Source: Flavobacterium filum DSM 17961
GTDB taxonomy: Bacteria > Bacteroidota > Bacteroidia > Flavobacteriales > Flavobacteriaceae
DNA length: 64,000 nt
NCBI RefSeq assembly: GCF_000425465.1
Contig: NZ_AUDM01000004.1
Span: 1 to 64,000, forward strand
Direction: 5' to 3'
Below the pieces are notes generated by a model. The model was not told the origin of the DNA and did no database searches. It was given only the letters and a program-made list of their open reading frames with translations. Position 1 is the first letter of the stretch, and the number at the start of each line of letters is the position of its first letter. This document shows, one piece after another, positions 27,727 through 38,600 of the stretch. Both the position numbers and the translations under genes were made by a program.

Positions 27727-29265
27727 ATGTCAAAAAAAGATATTTTATTGGAAATAGAGGAGAAGAAAAAACTCTATGGCTATCAATTAAGTGATATTGA
27801 TCTTATTTTTGACAAAATAGAAAATTCTTCAGTCAATCATCATTTACTTTATCAATTACCAACCGGAGGAGGAAAAACGGTAATATTTTCAGAAATCGTT
27901 CGTCGATATCTTGAAAAGTATGATAAAAAGGTAGTGGTGCTCACTCATCGAATAGAGTTGTGTAAACAAACTTCTAAAATGTTAAAAGCATTTGATGTAA
28001 AAAATAAAATCATCAATAGTTTAGTTAAAGACTTGCCTGATCAAGATGATTACAGCTGTTTTGTTGCCATGGTGGAAACCTTGAAAAACCGCTTAAATGA
28101 TGAAAAATTATTGATTCATGATGTAGGATTATTAATCATTGATGAAGCTCATTTTAATTCCTTCAGAAAATTATTTCATGCTTTTAAAAACTCCTTTTTT
28201 CTTGGAGTTACAGCTACACCATTGAGTTCAAATATCAAACTTCCGATGAAGGAGAATTATCAAGAACTTTTGGTTGGTCATAGTATTGATTCTTTGATAG
28301 ATAATGGATATTTAGCCAAAGCAACAACGTATTCCTATGATGTAGGTTTAACTTCTTTAAAAGTGGGAATCAATGGTGATTACACCGTTAAATCATCTGA
28401 TGAATTATATACCAACATGATGATGCAAGAAAAATTGATTCATGCTTATCAGTACCATTCGCAGGGAAAAAAGACATTGATTTTCAACAACGGAATTATA
28501 ACCTCTCTTCATGTTTTGGATAGTTTTAAAGAAGCCGGATACAAGAATATCAGGCATTTAGACAATACTAATAACAATGAAGAACGTAAAGAAATATTGA
28601 AGTGGTTTAAAGATACACCGGATGCAATTTTAACTTCAGTAGGTATTTTGACCACCGGATTTGATGAACCTACTGTTGAAACCATTATTTTGAATCGAGC
28701 AACCAAATCATTGACTTTATATTTTCAAATGATTGGAAGAGGGTCAAGAAAGCTACCCAATAAAGATAAATTTACGATTATTGATTTAGGTAACAATGCA
28801 GCCCGATTTGGCTTGTGGACCGATCGAATTGATTGGCAACATATTTTTAAATTTCCGGAACAATACATTCATAATCTAAAAGGAGATGCAGAAATTGAAT
28901 TAAATTTTACCTATAAAATGCCGGATGAATTAAGGCAAAAATTTTCTAAGACAGAAGAAATAACTTTTGATATTGAGGAAGCTTACAGATTGGCTATTAG
29001 AAATCAAGAACGACCTAAAGTTGTGATTGATAAATCGATTCGCCATCATGCACAAATGTGCGTAGATAATTCTGAAACCCTTAATGAAGCCAAACAATTA
29101 GCCAAAGAGTTAGCTGATGATATTGAAAGCAGAGTGCGTCATTTTACTACTTGCTTGGCTAACTCCACCAAAAACTATCGCGATTGGTTAATTGAAGATT
29201 ATAAAGTCCGATTACTAGTTGAAATAGGCAAATTACACCGTGAAAAAATATTTGCTTCTGAATAG
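27727..29265 (+). CDS. Superfamily II DEAD/DEAH-box helicase
   Basis: 512 residues. Motif I LPTGGGKTVIF (about residue 44), motif II IIDEAH, motif III GVTATP, and motif VI QMIGRGSRKLPNK are all in order. The two RecA-like domains take up the first 390 residues; the C-terminal 120 residues are helical and unassigned. Overall closest in layout to RadD/SSL2-like DNA helicases of Bacteroidota rather than RNA helicases. Monocistronic. Confidence 0.9.
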   Translation: MSKKDILLEIEEKKKLYGYQLSDIDLIFDKIENSSVNHHLLYQLPTGGGKTVIFSEIVRRYLEKYDKKVVVLTHRIELCKQTSKMLKAFDVKNKIINSLVKDLPDQDDYSCFVAMVETLKNRLNDEKLLIHDVGLLIIDEAHFNSFRKLFHAFKNSFFLGVTATPLSSNIKLPMKENYQELLVGHSIDSLIDNGYLAKATTYSYDVGLTSLKVGINGDYTVKSSDELYTNMMMQEKLIHAYQYHSQGKKTLIFNNGIITSLHVLDSFKEAGYKNIRHLDNTNNNEERKEILKWFKDTPDAILTSVGILTTGFDEPTVETIILNRATKSLTLYFQMIGRGSRKLPNKDKFTIIDLGNNAARFGLWTDRIDWQHIFKFPEQYIHNLKGDAEIELNFTYKMPDELRQKFSKTEEITFDIEEAYRLAIRNQERPKVVIDKSIRHHAQMCVDNSETLNEAKQLAKELADDIESRVRHFTTCLANSTKNYRDWLIEDYKVRLLVEIGKLHREKIFASE

Positions 29266-29630
29266 TTTATTCTTACTAAAAAGACTCCATTAAGTTTGTT
29301 AAAATCAATAGCTTACTACCGTTAATCGGTAATATATGCAACTGGTCTAAAGCATAGTGCATTTCATCGATAAAATGAGTGTTTTCAACAGATTTCAGAG
29401 GATTTATTTTGTGCTCTTTTATATTCAATTTACATTTGTCTAAGATTTAAAACATGAATCAATTACAAATAAAATGTTAATGATTGATGAATTAAATTCA
29501 GATTAAGTCGTCCCCAAAAACCGGCGTATCAAAAATACCACAAACCACCCTAAGATTGTTTAAGTGCATCAATTTGCTATGTTCTTATTGAAAGAACCTA
29601 TGGCGTATGGAATTTTATTAAGTAAGCGTT
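29266..29630. other. Promoter region upstream of the Pel-like operon
   Basis: 365 bp with no ORF I would call. AT-rich with several short palindromes but no clear TAnnTTTG near the PelF start. If the operon responds to a second messenger or regulator, its control sequence should be here. Confidence 0.4.
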
Positions 29631-31175
29631 ATGAAAAGAAAGCACGATGTAATGTTAATTTTAGAAGGTACGTATCCTTTTAATGGTGGTGGAGTTTCTA
29701 CTTGGGCTCACATGCTCTGTAATGATGTGAAAAATTCTAATTTCACTCTTTACTCTATCAATGCAGATTTCGAATCTAAATCAAAATATACACTAAGTGA
29801 TAACGTAACTAACGTTATACAAGTTCCAATGTGGTCACCGCTTGAACCACAAGAAATGATTGACTATGGAAAAAAATATTTTAAAATCATTTCTATAAAA
29901 GAAAAAAATGATTTGAAAAAAATCAATGAAATTTTCATTCCAATTTTTCAAGATTTATTGCGTCATATTTTTTCTAACACTAGAGATGTAAGAGCTTTTG
30001 ATGAAACGATGAAAAAAATGTGGCGTTATTTTCAAAAGCATGATTATAAAAAAACCATGAAGAGTGAATCGGTTTGGAGAACTTTTTGTTACATGGTAAG
30101 TGAGTTAAATGGAGATGATGAGAATGAAAAAGTTACTTTATTTGATTTAACTTCGGGAATGCGTTGGATTTATCGCTTTTTGATTCCACTTTCCATTAAT
30201 GTTCCAAGAGTTGATGTTTCACATTTGACCTTATCCGGGTTTCCTGTAATTCCTGCTTTGGTTTTAAAATATAAATATGGAACACCAATGGTTGTAACTG
30301 AGCACGGCGTATTTATTCGTGAGCGATTATTAGCCATCAATTCTTCAGAATATTCATTTTTCTTGAAAAAGATGTTGATTAAATTCTCAGAATGTGTTAC
30401 AGAATTGGTGTATTACAAAGCAGATAAAATTCTCTCAGTAAACAAATTCAACATGAAATGGGAGAAATTATATGGAGCTGACCCTAAAAAAATTGAAGTG
30501 ATTTATAATGGTATTGATCATCAATTATTCAAACCACTTCCAAAACCAAGTCACTTAAAAGATGTACCAACTGTTGTTGCTGCTGCTCGTATATTTGATT
30601 TGAAAGATATCATTACGATGATTAGATCTTGTGCTGTTGCTCAAAAACAAATTCCAAACATTCAATATTTGGTATATGGTGATAATAATGCCGTACCTGA
30701 ATATACTGCTGAATGCGAGCGTTTGATTGATGAGTTAGGTATTAGAGCTAATTTCAAATTAGCCGGATATCACAGCAAACCACATGAATTATTTTGTGAA
30801 GGCGATATTTCTATTTTGACTTCCATTTCAGAAGGCTTCCCTTATACCGTTTTAGAATCAATGAGTTGTGGAATTCCGGTTGTTGCTACTGATGTTGGTG
30901 GAGTTACCGAAGCATTAGATGAAAACTGTGGATTTATTTGCAAGCCAAAAGATTATGAAGAAATCGGAAACAGTGTAGTGATTTTATTAAAAGATAAAGC
31001 GTTAAGAGATAGAATGGGTGAGTATGCCAGAGAAAAAGTAATTCGTAACTTTACCATTGATAAATTTATTAATGCTTATGAAAATGTTTACGAACAAGTT
31101 GCCAATAAAGAAGTTAAAGAAGTTCAATTACCAATTATAACAATAGAAGAAGAACAAACAATTAAAGCCTCCTAA
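29631..31175 (+). CDS. pelF: PelF-like glycosyltransferase (GT4)
   Basis: 514 residues. The N-terminal DUF3492-type segment LILEGTYPFNGGGVSTWAHML is the PelF signature; the C-terminal GT-B half has SISEGFPYTVLESMSCGIPVVATDVGGV, the EX7E donor-binding motif. In Pel systems PelF is the cytosolic polymerase that uses UDP-GalNAc/GlcNAc and works with PelG. First gene of a rightward operon of five; the next gene begins 63 bp later. Confidence 0.92.
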   Translation: MKRKHDVMLILEGTYPFNGGGVSTWAHMLCNDVKNSNFTLYSINADFESKSKYTLSDNVTNVIQVPMWSPLEPQEMIDYGKKYFKIISIKEKNDLKKINEIFIPIFQDLLRHIFSNTRDVRAFDETMKKMWRYFQKHDYKKTMKSESVWRTFCYMVSELNGDDENEKVTLFDLTSGMRWIYRFLIPLSINVPRVDVSHLTLSGFPVIPALVLKYKYGTPMVVTEHGVFIRERLLAINSSEYSFFLKKMLIKFSECVTELVYYKADKILSVNKFNMKWEKLYGADPKKIEVIYNGIDHQLFKPLPKPSHLKDVPTVVAAARIFDLKDIITMIRSCAVAQKQIPNIQYLVYGDNNAVPEYTAECERLIDELGIRANFKLAGYHSKPHELFCEGDISILTSISEGFPYTVLESMSCGIPVVATDVGGVTEALDENCGFICKPKDYEEIGNSVVILLKDKALRDRMGEYAREKVIRNFTIDKFINAYENVYEQVANKEVKEVQLPIITIEEEQTIKAS

Positions 31176-31238
31176 AAAATCTACCGCCCCAATTTATTTA
31201 ACCTAACAACAATAGAATATGAGTTCTACTAATGCATC

Positions 31239-32852
31239 ATGGAAAAGCATAGTGAAAATATAAAGATATTAATAGAAAATGTAAAAGATAAAATAGGAAA
31301 ACCGGTAAGCAGCAGAGTTGTTGCCGCAACTATTGAGTCTTTTGGTATTCGGGATATTGATACGGAAGCTGATTATGGCGTATCAAATATTCAAGATTTG
31401 GCTGTATATATTTACAGACAATTAACTACTTCGATTGAGCACAAAGAAAGTTTGAATGCAAAAGAGAAAGAGTTTGTTGCTACTAATCCTGAAACCATAC
31501 AACTTTCTGATTATATGAGGGTTAAAGCTAAGCTTTTTGCCCAATACTACCCATTAGGAATTTTTCATCTTTTACCGGTATTTCTTCAAATTGCTGCTAT
31601 TGTAGCTTTTGGTTATTCGTTATGGACACACGTTCATTTTAATCATTTACAATCTACAGCTGTTGTTTTAGGGGTTATTATTGGTATCGTTTCTACCGGT
31701 GGATTTGTACAAGTTATTGGACGGCAAGCAACTTTTTATTGGAATTATCACGATTATTCCATGACAAAGAAAACGGTAGATTCTTTATTGAAATTGGGCG
31801 TAAAGACATTATTAGTCGTTTTTGCTTCCATTTATTTTATCAATGTATTTTTTCATATTTTTCCATTTAAAGTTTTATTAGTCATTTTTGCTTATGCTTT
31901 TTTAATTGGAACTTTATTATTAGTCTTAGCACCTTTACATACCATAAGACAACGATGGATGATTACCATTTCAATTGTAACCGGAACAGTGATTACAATT
32001 GCTTTAAACCAATTTTCAACTTTACTTATATATTATACCCATTGGATTGGAATTGCTGTTGCAATTTTAATTACTAAAATTTATCTATCTTTATTCTTCC
32101 GAAAATATCTAAAAAAACATCCCCCTAAAGCTGATTTAACAATTAAAGATACAGTATTAATTTATCAAAATCATCGTTATTTCTTGTACGGCTTTTGTGT
32201 TTATTTGTTCATATTTATTGATCGAATATTAGCATGGTCAACCTCTAAAGACGGACAATTACCCTTTATCGTATATTTTGAAAAAAACTATGAACTTGGA
32301 ATGGACATGGCTATTTTAGTATTTCTTTTATTGGCTGGAGTTTTAGAATACAGTATAGCTTCATTTACTCGCTTTTTGGACATCACTCAGAAAGTAATCA
32401 ATTTTCAAAAACCAAAACAATTTAATAAAGAGTTGTTCAAATTATATTGGCAAAATGTAATTGTTTTATTAGTTTCAACATTAGTCATTTATTTGCTTAT
32501 ATATCAAGTAATGTTTGCTTCATGGGGTTATAAAGGTCAGTTTAATGAAGAGCTTGATAATTTAAGTGTAATGGTATGTTATATTGGAGGAACTGGCTAT
32601 TTCTTTCTGGCTTGGGGCATGTTAAACACCCTTTATTTGTTTACACTTGGACAAACTTTACAACCTGTTAAGGGAATTATTTATGCTATTGTAATCAATT
32701 TTATGGTTGGTTTTGTGTTAAGTAGATTTGTAAGTTTTGAATATAGTGTAGTAGGGATGTTCTTAGGCTCTCTATTTTTTATGGGATATACAATGAAACA
32801 TATTTTTCATTTTTTCAAAAAATTAGACTATCATTATTATGCGGCGTATTAA
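31239..32852 (+). CDS. pelG: PelG-like polysaccharide flippase (MOP/Wzx superfamily)
   Basis: 537 residues: an N-terminal soluble part of about 95 residues, then around 12 membrane segments, with HHYDYSMTKKT-like YWNYHDYSMTKKTVDSLLKLG. Located directly after pelF, the standard pairing. It would pass the growing polymer across the inner membrane. A 14-codon ORF from ATG 31219 (MSSTNASWKSIVKI) overlaps its start out of frame and might modulate translation. Overlaps the next gene by 14 bp. Confidence 0.9.
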   Translation: MEKHSENIKILIENVKDKIGKPVSSRVVAATIESFGIRDIDTEADYGVSNIQDLAVYIYRQLTTSIEHKESLNAKEKEFVATNPETIQLSDYMRVKAKLFAQYYPLGIFHLLPVFLQIAAIVAFGYSLWTHVHFNHLQSTAVVLGVIIGIVSTGGFVQVIGRQATFYWNYHDYSMTKKTVDSLLKLGVKTLLVVFASIYFINVFFHIFPFKVLLVIFAYAFLIGTLLLVLAPLHTIRQRWMITISIVTGTVITIALNQFSTLLIYYTHWIGIAVAILITKIYLSLFFRKYLKKHPPKADLTIKDTVLIYQNHRYFLYGFCVYLFIFIDRILAWSTSKDGQLPFIVYFEKNYELGMDMAILVFLLLAGVLEYSIASFTRFLDITQKVINFQKPKQFNKELFKLYWQNVIVLLVSTLVIYLLIYQVMFASWGYKGQFNEELDNLSVMVCYIGGTGYFFLAWGMLNTLYLFTLGQTLQPVKGIIYAIVINFMVGFVLSRFVSFEYSVVGMFLGSLFFMGYTMKHIFHFFKKLDYHYYAAY

Positions 32853-33657
32853 TTTATTTTTTTGGCTTTTGCCATCGATAATGATAGCATATTTATCTGA
32901 ATCAAAGGTAAATAAGAGTTCCGTTTTTGTTTGCTATGGTAAAATCAAAACAGATCAAATCAAAGGCTATTCTTATGTCATTTTAGAAGAAAAACATTAT
33001 AATAAAGAAGAAATACGCCTTTTGAAAAAGCAGAATAAGCATGTAGTTGCTTATATTAGTTTAGGAGAAGTAAATAGCAATGCTACACATTTCAACCTAT
33101 TAAAGGATAATACTTTAGGAAAAAACAACAATTGGAACAGTCATTATCTTGATTTATCAAAAGATAAAACTGTAATTGTATTATCACGATTAGTAAAAAA
33201 ATGTTTAGACAAAGGTTTTGATGGAATGTTTTTAGATAACATTGACAATTTCACCTCATTTGGTCCACAAAAAAATCAAAAAAAGGAATTATTTTCTTTA
33301 TTAAAAAAAATTAGACAAGCCAATCCGGATGCTTTCTTTATTCAAAATGCAGGTTTTGAATTAATAAACGATACTAGTTTATATGTAAATGCAGTGCTAT
33401 TTGAATCTGTATTTACCAATTATCAATTCTCTACCAAAAAATATCAATTAAGAGAACAAAAGGAAACAGATATTTATCTAAATAAATTAAAGACAGTTAC
33501 AGAAAAATATAATTTACCAGTTTTATTGGTTGAGTATGCTGATAATCAAGAACTGTATAAAAATATACAACAAAAGATAAATAATTTAAATGTGAGTTAT
33601 TTTATCGGAAGCATCGATTTACAAGGAATTCCCTCTTTTAGTAATAGTAAAAAATGA
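32839..33657 (+). CDS. GH114-like (PelA hydrolase-type) TIM-barrel protein, exported
   Basis: 272 residues with an N-terminal hydrophobic leader (LFFWLLPSIMIAYL). Seen: HVVAYISLGEVNSN and GFDGMFLDNIDNF, the two conserved acidic strands of GH114/GH166-type alpha-1,4-galactosaminidases, plus PVLLVEYAD near the end. In Pseudomonas PelA this hydrolase is the N-terminal domain of a multidomain protein; here it is a separate polypeptide. Overlaps pelG by 14 bp and the next gene by 4 bp, so tightly coupled in translation. Confidence 0.85.
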   Translation: MRRINLFFWLLPSIMIAYLSESKVNKSSVFVCYGKIKTDQIKGYSYVILEEKHYNKEEIRLLKKQNKHVVAYISLGEVNSNATHFNLLKDNTLGKNNNWNSHYLDLSKDKTVIVLSRLVKKCLDKGFDGMFLDNIDNFTSFGPQKNQKKELFSLLKKIRQANPDAFFIQNAGFELINDTSLYVNAVLFESVFTNYQFSTKKYQLREQKETDIYLNKLKTVTEKYNLPVLLVEYADNQELYKNIQQKINNLNVSYFIGSIDLQGIPSFSNSKK

Positions 33658-35624
33658 TTTTATCAAGCTCCATATTAATAGGTTTTATAAGGATGGTTTT
33701 ACTAATACTATTCTTATATTATTGTAATAATAAATTAGTAAAACGTGAAGGAAGTCACACACTTATACAATTTATCGTAAATGAATGGTTTAAGTATGGA
33801 AGTCTTACTTTAATAATAGTATTTGTCCTGATTCAGTTAAACGTTTACAGTTTAATTAACTTCTTGTTTGTCATTTTAATCTTTATTCTATTAGATGTTG
33901 TTGGGATAAAATACTTTAAAAATCCATTGAAATTTTTCAAAAAATCATCAAAAAACAGATTTTTTGAATTTTTAAAAGATACAGAAAATAAAAAATCAAT
34001 CATAGAACGAGTAAAGCTTGAGCGTCCAAAAAACCTAAAAGATGACCGTGTTTATGTATTTTATTGTACATTAATATTGATAACTCTCGCATTCTTAGGA
34101 AGATATTATTTTTACACTTACGATACCTTCTTATTATCTGATTTATGGATAACAGATTTATATAAAATTATTCAATTTGATAATTTTCACTGGTTTGAAA
34201 CAACAGTAGAGGTGGAGGGTGAGTTGGCTTTTGCTAATATTTATTCTAAACTTGTTGATGTGAGTCCGGAAACGGGCTTGCAAACATTAGTTATTATTGA
34301 AGATGTATTACTAAGTATTATCGTTTTTTGGTCCATTCGGAAAATTACCGTTTCTGCTGTATTTGCTCCTATGATTGGTTTCTTTGCCTATATTTTTCTT
34401 TACTTTTTATCACCGGTAGAAATTCATTATTTATTGCAAAATCATCCTGTTTTATTAGCCTTAACCCTTGCTTTACCGGCTATGATTTATACTTTGAGAC
34501 CAGATGTTATTAATTTTAAGAAGACCAATTTTTTCTTTAGTTTAACAACCTGTTTTTTCGCGATTGGATTAATTGATTTGTTTACATTACTTATTTTAAT
34601 TCCTCCTTTTTATGTCATATCAATTCTTTTTGTAAACAAAAAATATCTATATTTTAAATGGCTATCATTAGCGGCTTATTTGGTTGGAACTGCTCTAATT
34701 TTAGGTGCCTACTTTTTAGCTTGTATGCATAAGCAAAATGATTTCATGATTTTTCTTCAATCTAGTTTGATATCTGTCAATTCATTTACTTATATGCCAA
34801 ATCTGATGGTTCCATTTGAAGAGTTAATTACCTATTATCAATATGGTTCAATATTTGGAATTATTATTCTTCCCATTTTAATTTGGATCAAAAAAGAAGA
34901 ATGGAAACCTTCTTTAGTATTTTTACTTTATTTTAATCTATTAGTAGCTTTATATTTCTTGGGTTATGAATGGATTGACAAAGATTCACTTCGTTTAGCT
35001 TTGTCTGTTTTTATCCCAATTTGTTTTGGAATAACTGCGGCAATTCTTTTGCGATTGTTTTCATTCTTAACCAAATATTTATATAAATTCAAATATACTT
35101 TTGCAACATTTGCTTCCATAGTATTACTCACTGGCATTATATATTTCCAAAAAGATATTTTTAATAACGTTAATACTTCTGACAAAACACCTAGGATGGT
35201 TTTAGATGCTTATGATGAAATTCTCCACGAATATTTCCCTTTTTCGTATGCAGTAGTTAATGATAATATTGCTCAAACCATGAGTATTAATAAACATTTC
35301 TTCATCAATTATGAAGATTTCCTATATGGATATTTGGAAAGTGATGAAATGTATCATAAGAACAAGAAAAAGCCCAATTTCTTAGTTGAAAATCCTCAAT
35401 ATGTCATTCCCAAAAGCATATTAGTATTTGTATATCATGATAATTCGGAACGAAACAATCATTTTGCAGATCAAAGTGAAATTGAACCGCTATTAATGGA
35501 CCAAATTGAAACATTAAAAAAGCGTGGTCGAGAAGTTTCTTTATTTTATAAAAGCCCTTATGTAAATGTATATGAGATTGTAAATGAACCCAAATCAAGT
35601 AAAATTGATGACCTAATCTATTAA
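33654..35624 (+). CDS. Large polytopic membrane protein of the Pel-like operon
   Basis: 656 residues with roughly 13 membrane segments: two or three at the N-terminus, a cytosolic loop of about 55 basic residues (KFFKKSSKNRFFEFLKDTEN), a cluster of ten more, and a C-terminal soluble tail of about 150 residues. I do not recognise a family. By position it would fill the role of PelD/PelE (inner-membrane scaffold of the synthase), but no GAF or degenerate GGDEF domain that would bind c-di-GMP is visible. Overlaps the previous gene by 4 bp and sits 2 bp from the next. Confidence 0.75.
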   Translation: MILSSSILIGFIRMVLLILFLYYCNNKLVKREGSHTLIQFIVNEWFKYGSLTLIIVFVLIQLNVYSLINFLFVILIFILLDVVGIKYFKNPLKFFKKSSKNRFFEFLKDTENKKSIIERVKLERPKNLKDDRVYVFYCTLILITLAFLGRYYFYTYDTFLLSDLWITDLYKIIQFDNFHWFETTVEVEGELAFANIYSKLVDVSPETGLQTLVIIEDVLLSIIVFWSIRKITVSAVFAPMIGFFAYIFLYFLSPVEIHYLLQNHPVLLALTLALPAMIYTLRPDVINFKKTNFFFSLTTCFFAIGLIDLFTLLILIPPFYVISILFVNKKYLYFKWLSLAAYLVGTALILGAYFLACMHKQNDFMIFLQSSLISVNSFTYMPNLMVPFEELITYYQYGSIFGIIILPILIWIKKEEWKPSLVFLLYFNLLVALYFLGYEWIDKDSLRLALSVFIPICFGITAAILLRLFSFLTKYLYKFKYTFATFASIVLLTGIIYFQKDIFNNVNTSDKTPRMVLDAYDEILHEYFPFSYAVVNDNIAQTMSINKHFFINYEDFLYGYLESDEMYHKNKKKPNFLVENPQYVIPKSILVFVYHDNSERNNHFADQSEIEPLLMDQIETLKKRGREVSLFYKSPYVNVYEIVNEPKSSKIDDLIY

Positions 35625-35626
35625 GT

Positions 35627-38600
35627 ATGAAAAACCGTGCATTTTTAACTTCCATACCAAAAGCAGTTTTATTTCTGTTTATGATGCTGTCATTATTCAG
35701 CTGTGCTGATTTTGATGCTTTAAATCCTTTAAAAAATGATTTGTTTTCTAGCGAAAAAGACAAATTATCTAATTTAAGAAGATATAATGATGCTGATTTA
35801 AATTTACCTCCAGTGGTTGAATATATCATTGATTTTGAAAATCCGATAAGTGTAAAATACAGTAATCATTTGAAAAAAATGTGCAATTACACTAAAATGC
35901 CTTTTCGAAATATAAATGTTAAAAGTTGGAATGCTAATTTAGCTATTCAAGAATCAACTCGCGTCATCTGTGTTTTAGAAACAAAAAAACTATCGGATGC
36001 TTCTGTAGAAAAGCTATTAAAATTTGTATCCGATGGAGGAACCCTTTTTCTACCTTTTGCCTGCGAAGACAAACGTTTTGGTTTTATGGCAGGAATGAAA
36101 GTTAATGCAGAATACTCAACCGATATTACTTCTCTGGGAATCAATTTCACGGAATCATTTCTTCCAACTATGAAAAATTCCGAAGTAAGAAAAGCGATTA
36201 CTCATTATGGAATGAGCGGAGAAAATTTTGATAAAACAAAAGTAAAGATCCATGCAACGGCTATTAATAATACTTCATTCCCTTTTATCATTGAAAATAA
36301 AATAGGAGTAGGGAGGGTTATCAATTTCAATACCACTTTTGAATTAGAAAAAATGGATCGCGGATTGTTATATTCCGGAATCATGATGGGCTTAGAAGCA
36401 ATTCCATATCCGGTTGCCAATACCAATACTATCTTTTTAGATGATTTTCCATCTCCATTATACGATACCAAAATGGAACCTATTAAATCTGAAATGAATT
36501 TATCTATTTCTGATTTTGTTAGAAAAATCTGGTGGCCGGATATGAAAGAATTAGCTAAAAAATACCAAGTGAGCTATACAGCTGTACCGGCATTTGATTA
36601 TAATGTAAAAACCAATCCTCCCTTTCTTTTTTCACAATGGGATGAGAAAAAAGTAACCTTAAGCAATAGAGTAGAACCGGTTAGTAGTTGGCTCATGCGT
36701 GATTGTTTGAAAAATGGTCACGAATTAGGTTTTCATGGTTATAATCATGTTTCATTAGTAAAAAGAGATTGGAAAAAACCAGAATTTATTGTTACTGCTT
36801 TAGAAGGGGTTCAAAAAAAATGGAAAGTCAGTAGTTTTGGTGATTTGCCGGTTTCTTATGTTCCTCCTTCCAATTATATTGATCAAATGGGGTTAAAACA
36901 ATTAAAAGAAGGTTTACCAACCATTAATTATATGTGTAGTTTGTATTTAGGTGAAACTTACGAAGGTGGAAATAGAGAATATGATTTTGATCCTTATCAT
37001 CACAACATGTTTGATTATCCTCGAATTTCAAGTGGTTTTGTGGTAGATGATAATTCTAAATACAATATTCATTCTTTGTATTTATATTCCGGTATATGGA
37101 ATCACTTTGTACATCCTGATGATGTCTATCAAATACCTAGTCCATTTAACAAAAGTGCCGGTAATTTTGAACTACGCAATGCAAAAGGATTAGGCTGGAG
37201 AAAAACAAAAGGAGTAGAGGGTGGGCTTTTAGCAGAATTTGATGCTTACATGAAAGAATTTACGCGTGCTTTTCCTCATTCACGCTTTTTAAACGCTGCT
37301 GAAGGTGGTCCGGTTACATTAGACTGGAGAGCTTCTAAGTTCAATCATAAAATCTACAATGGTCAATACATAGTGGAGGAAATTAATCCGGAAACTTCTT
37401 TGTCAAACAGTCAATATTGGTTTTTATATGGCACATTGGAAAAAGCTGAAAACATCGAATCACAATTGAAACAAAATGCTGTTACTTTTTCAAAAACACC
37501 TTACTTAAATGGATATTTATATTCAATTTACACCAATGAACCAAAATTGTCCTTAAAAGATTATCGAGAATACCGAGACAAAGAATTGGATTTTATTTTC
37601 AGTAAAATCAAGTCCGATTATTACACGTATGTTGTAAAAGTTAGAGAATTTGAAAATGGTGCAGATAGTTTTGATGATTATGAAGAACAACTACGAATCG
37701 AAAAAGAAGCTTTGAAACAACGAATGTTGAGCGAATCAAAAATTGATTATGCCGTTTGGAACAAATATGCAGAGTACATGTCATGGGAAAATAAAGGAGA
37801 GGATGTATGGAAAATGTTAGAAAAACATTGCTCCAAATATCCAACCAAAGAAAATGTAATGTATTCTCAAGAGTTGGATAAATTAATTGGTTATCCGAAT
37901 GATTTAGCTATGGAAAAATGGATAAACGCACAATTATTAGTAAATCCAAGAGATAAAGATTTACTCAATCGATATGTGGCCGACTTTAATACTCCTGAAA
38001 ATAAAGAAAAAATTAAACAAGCCCTAATCACTTTATTAAGCGTTGATACAGGAAAAGAAAGTTTATTTAATTATATTCAACATTTGTTGTGGTATGAACC
38101 GCAGACTGCTTTACAAGAATTAGAGAAAATTCAACCCAATTTAGATTTTAAAGATTTGGCCACCAACATAACCTGGTTATATGCGAATGAAAAACAGTTT
38201 CAAAAAGCATATGATTGGTCGTTTTATAGTAATGAAATTGATTTTGCTACAAAAATGGAGTGGTTAATGGAGTTAAAGCAATATGATATCCTGATCAGTG
38301 AATATAATAATTATATCCAGACTAATCCAGATGATTATAAAACAAAAGCCTTGATGAGTAATTATTATCATGAAATGGGTAAATTCAAAGAATCATGGGT
38401 CATTGCAAATGAATTACCAGATTCCAAAGAAAAGGAAAGCCTACGAAAAATGCTTAATGAAGATGTTATTTATCAAGATGAAATGTTACAACAAGATTTA
38501 TTACAAAATCATTCTGAATTGTTTTATGATAACGTAAAAAAATCACTCACAAAAACCAATCGACTTAAATATGGCAATTTTATTGAGTCTGAAAATGAAT

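Noticed and set aside
35404-35829. 141-codon minus-strand ORF at the junction of two Pel-like genes
   Set aside because: Covers the coding ends and starts of two well-supported genes on the other strand.
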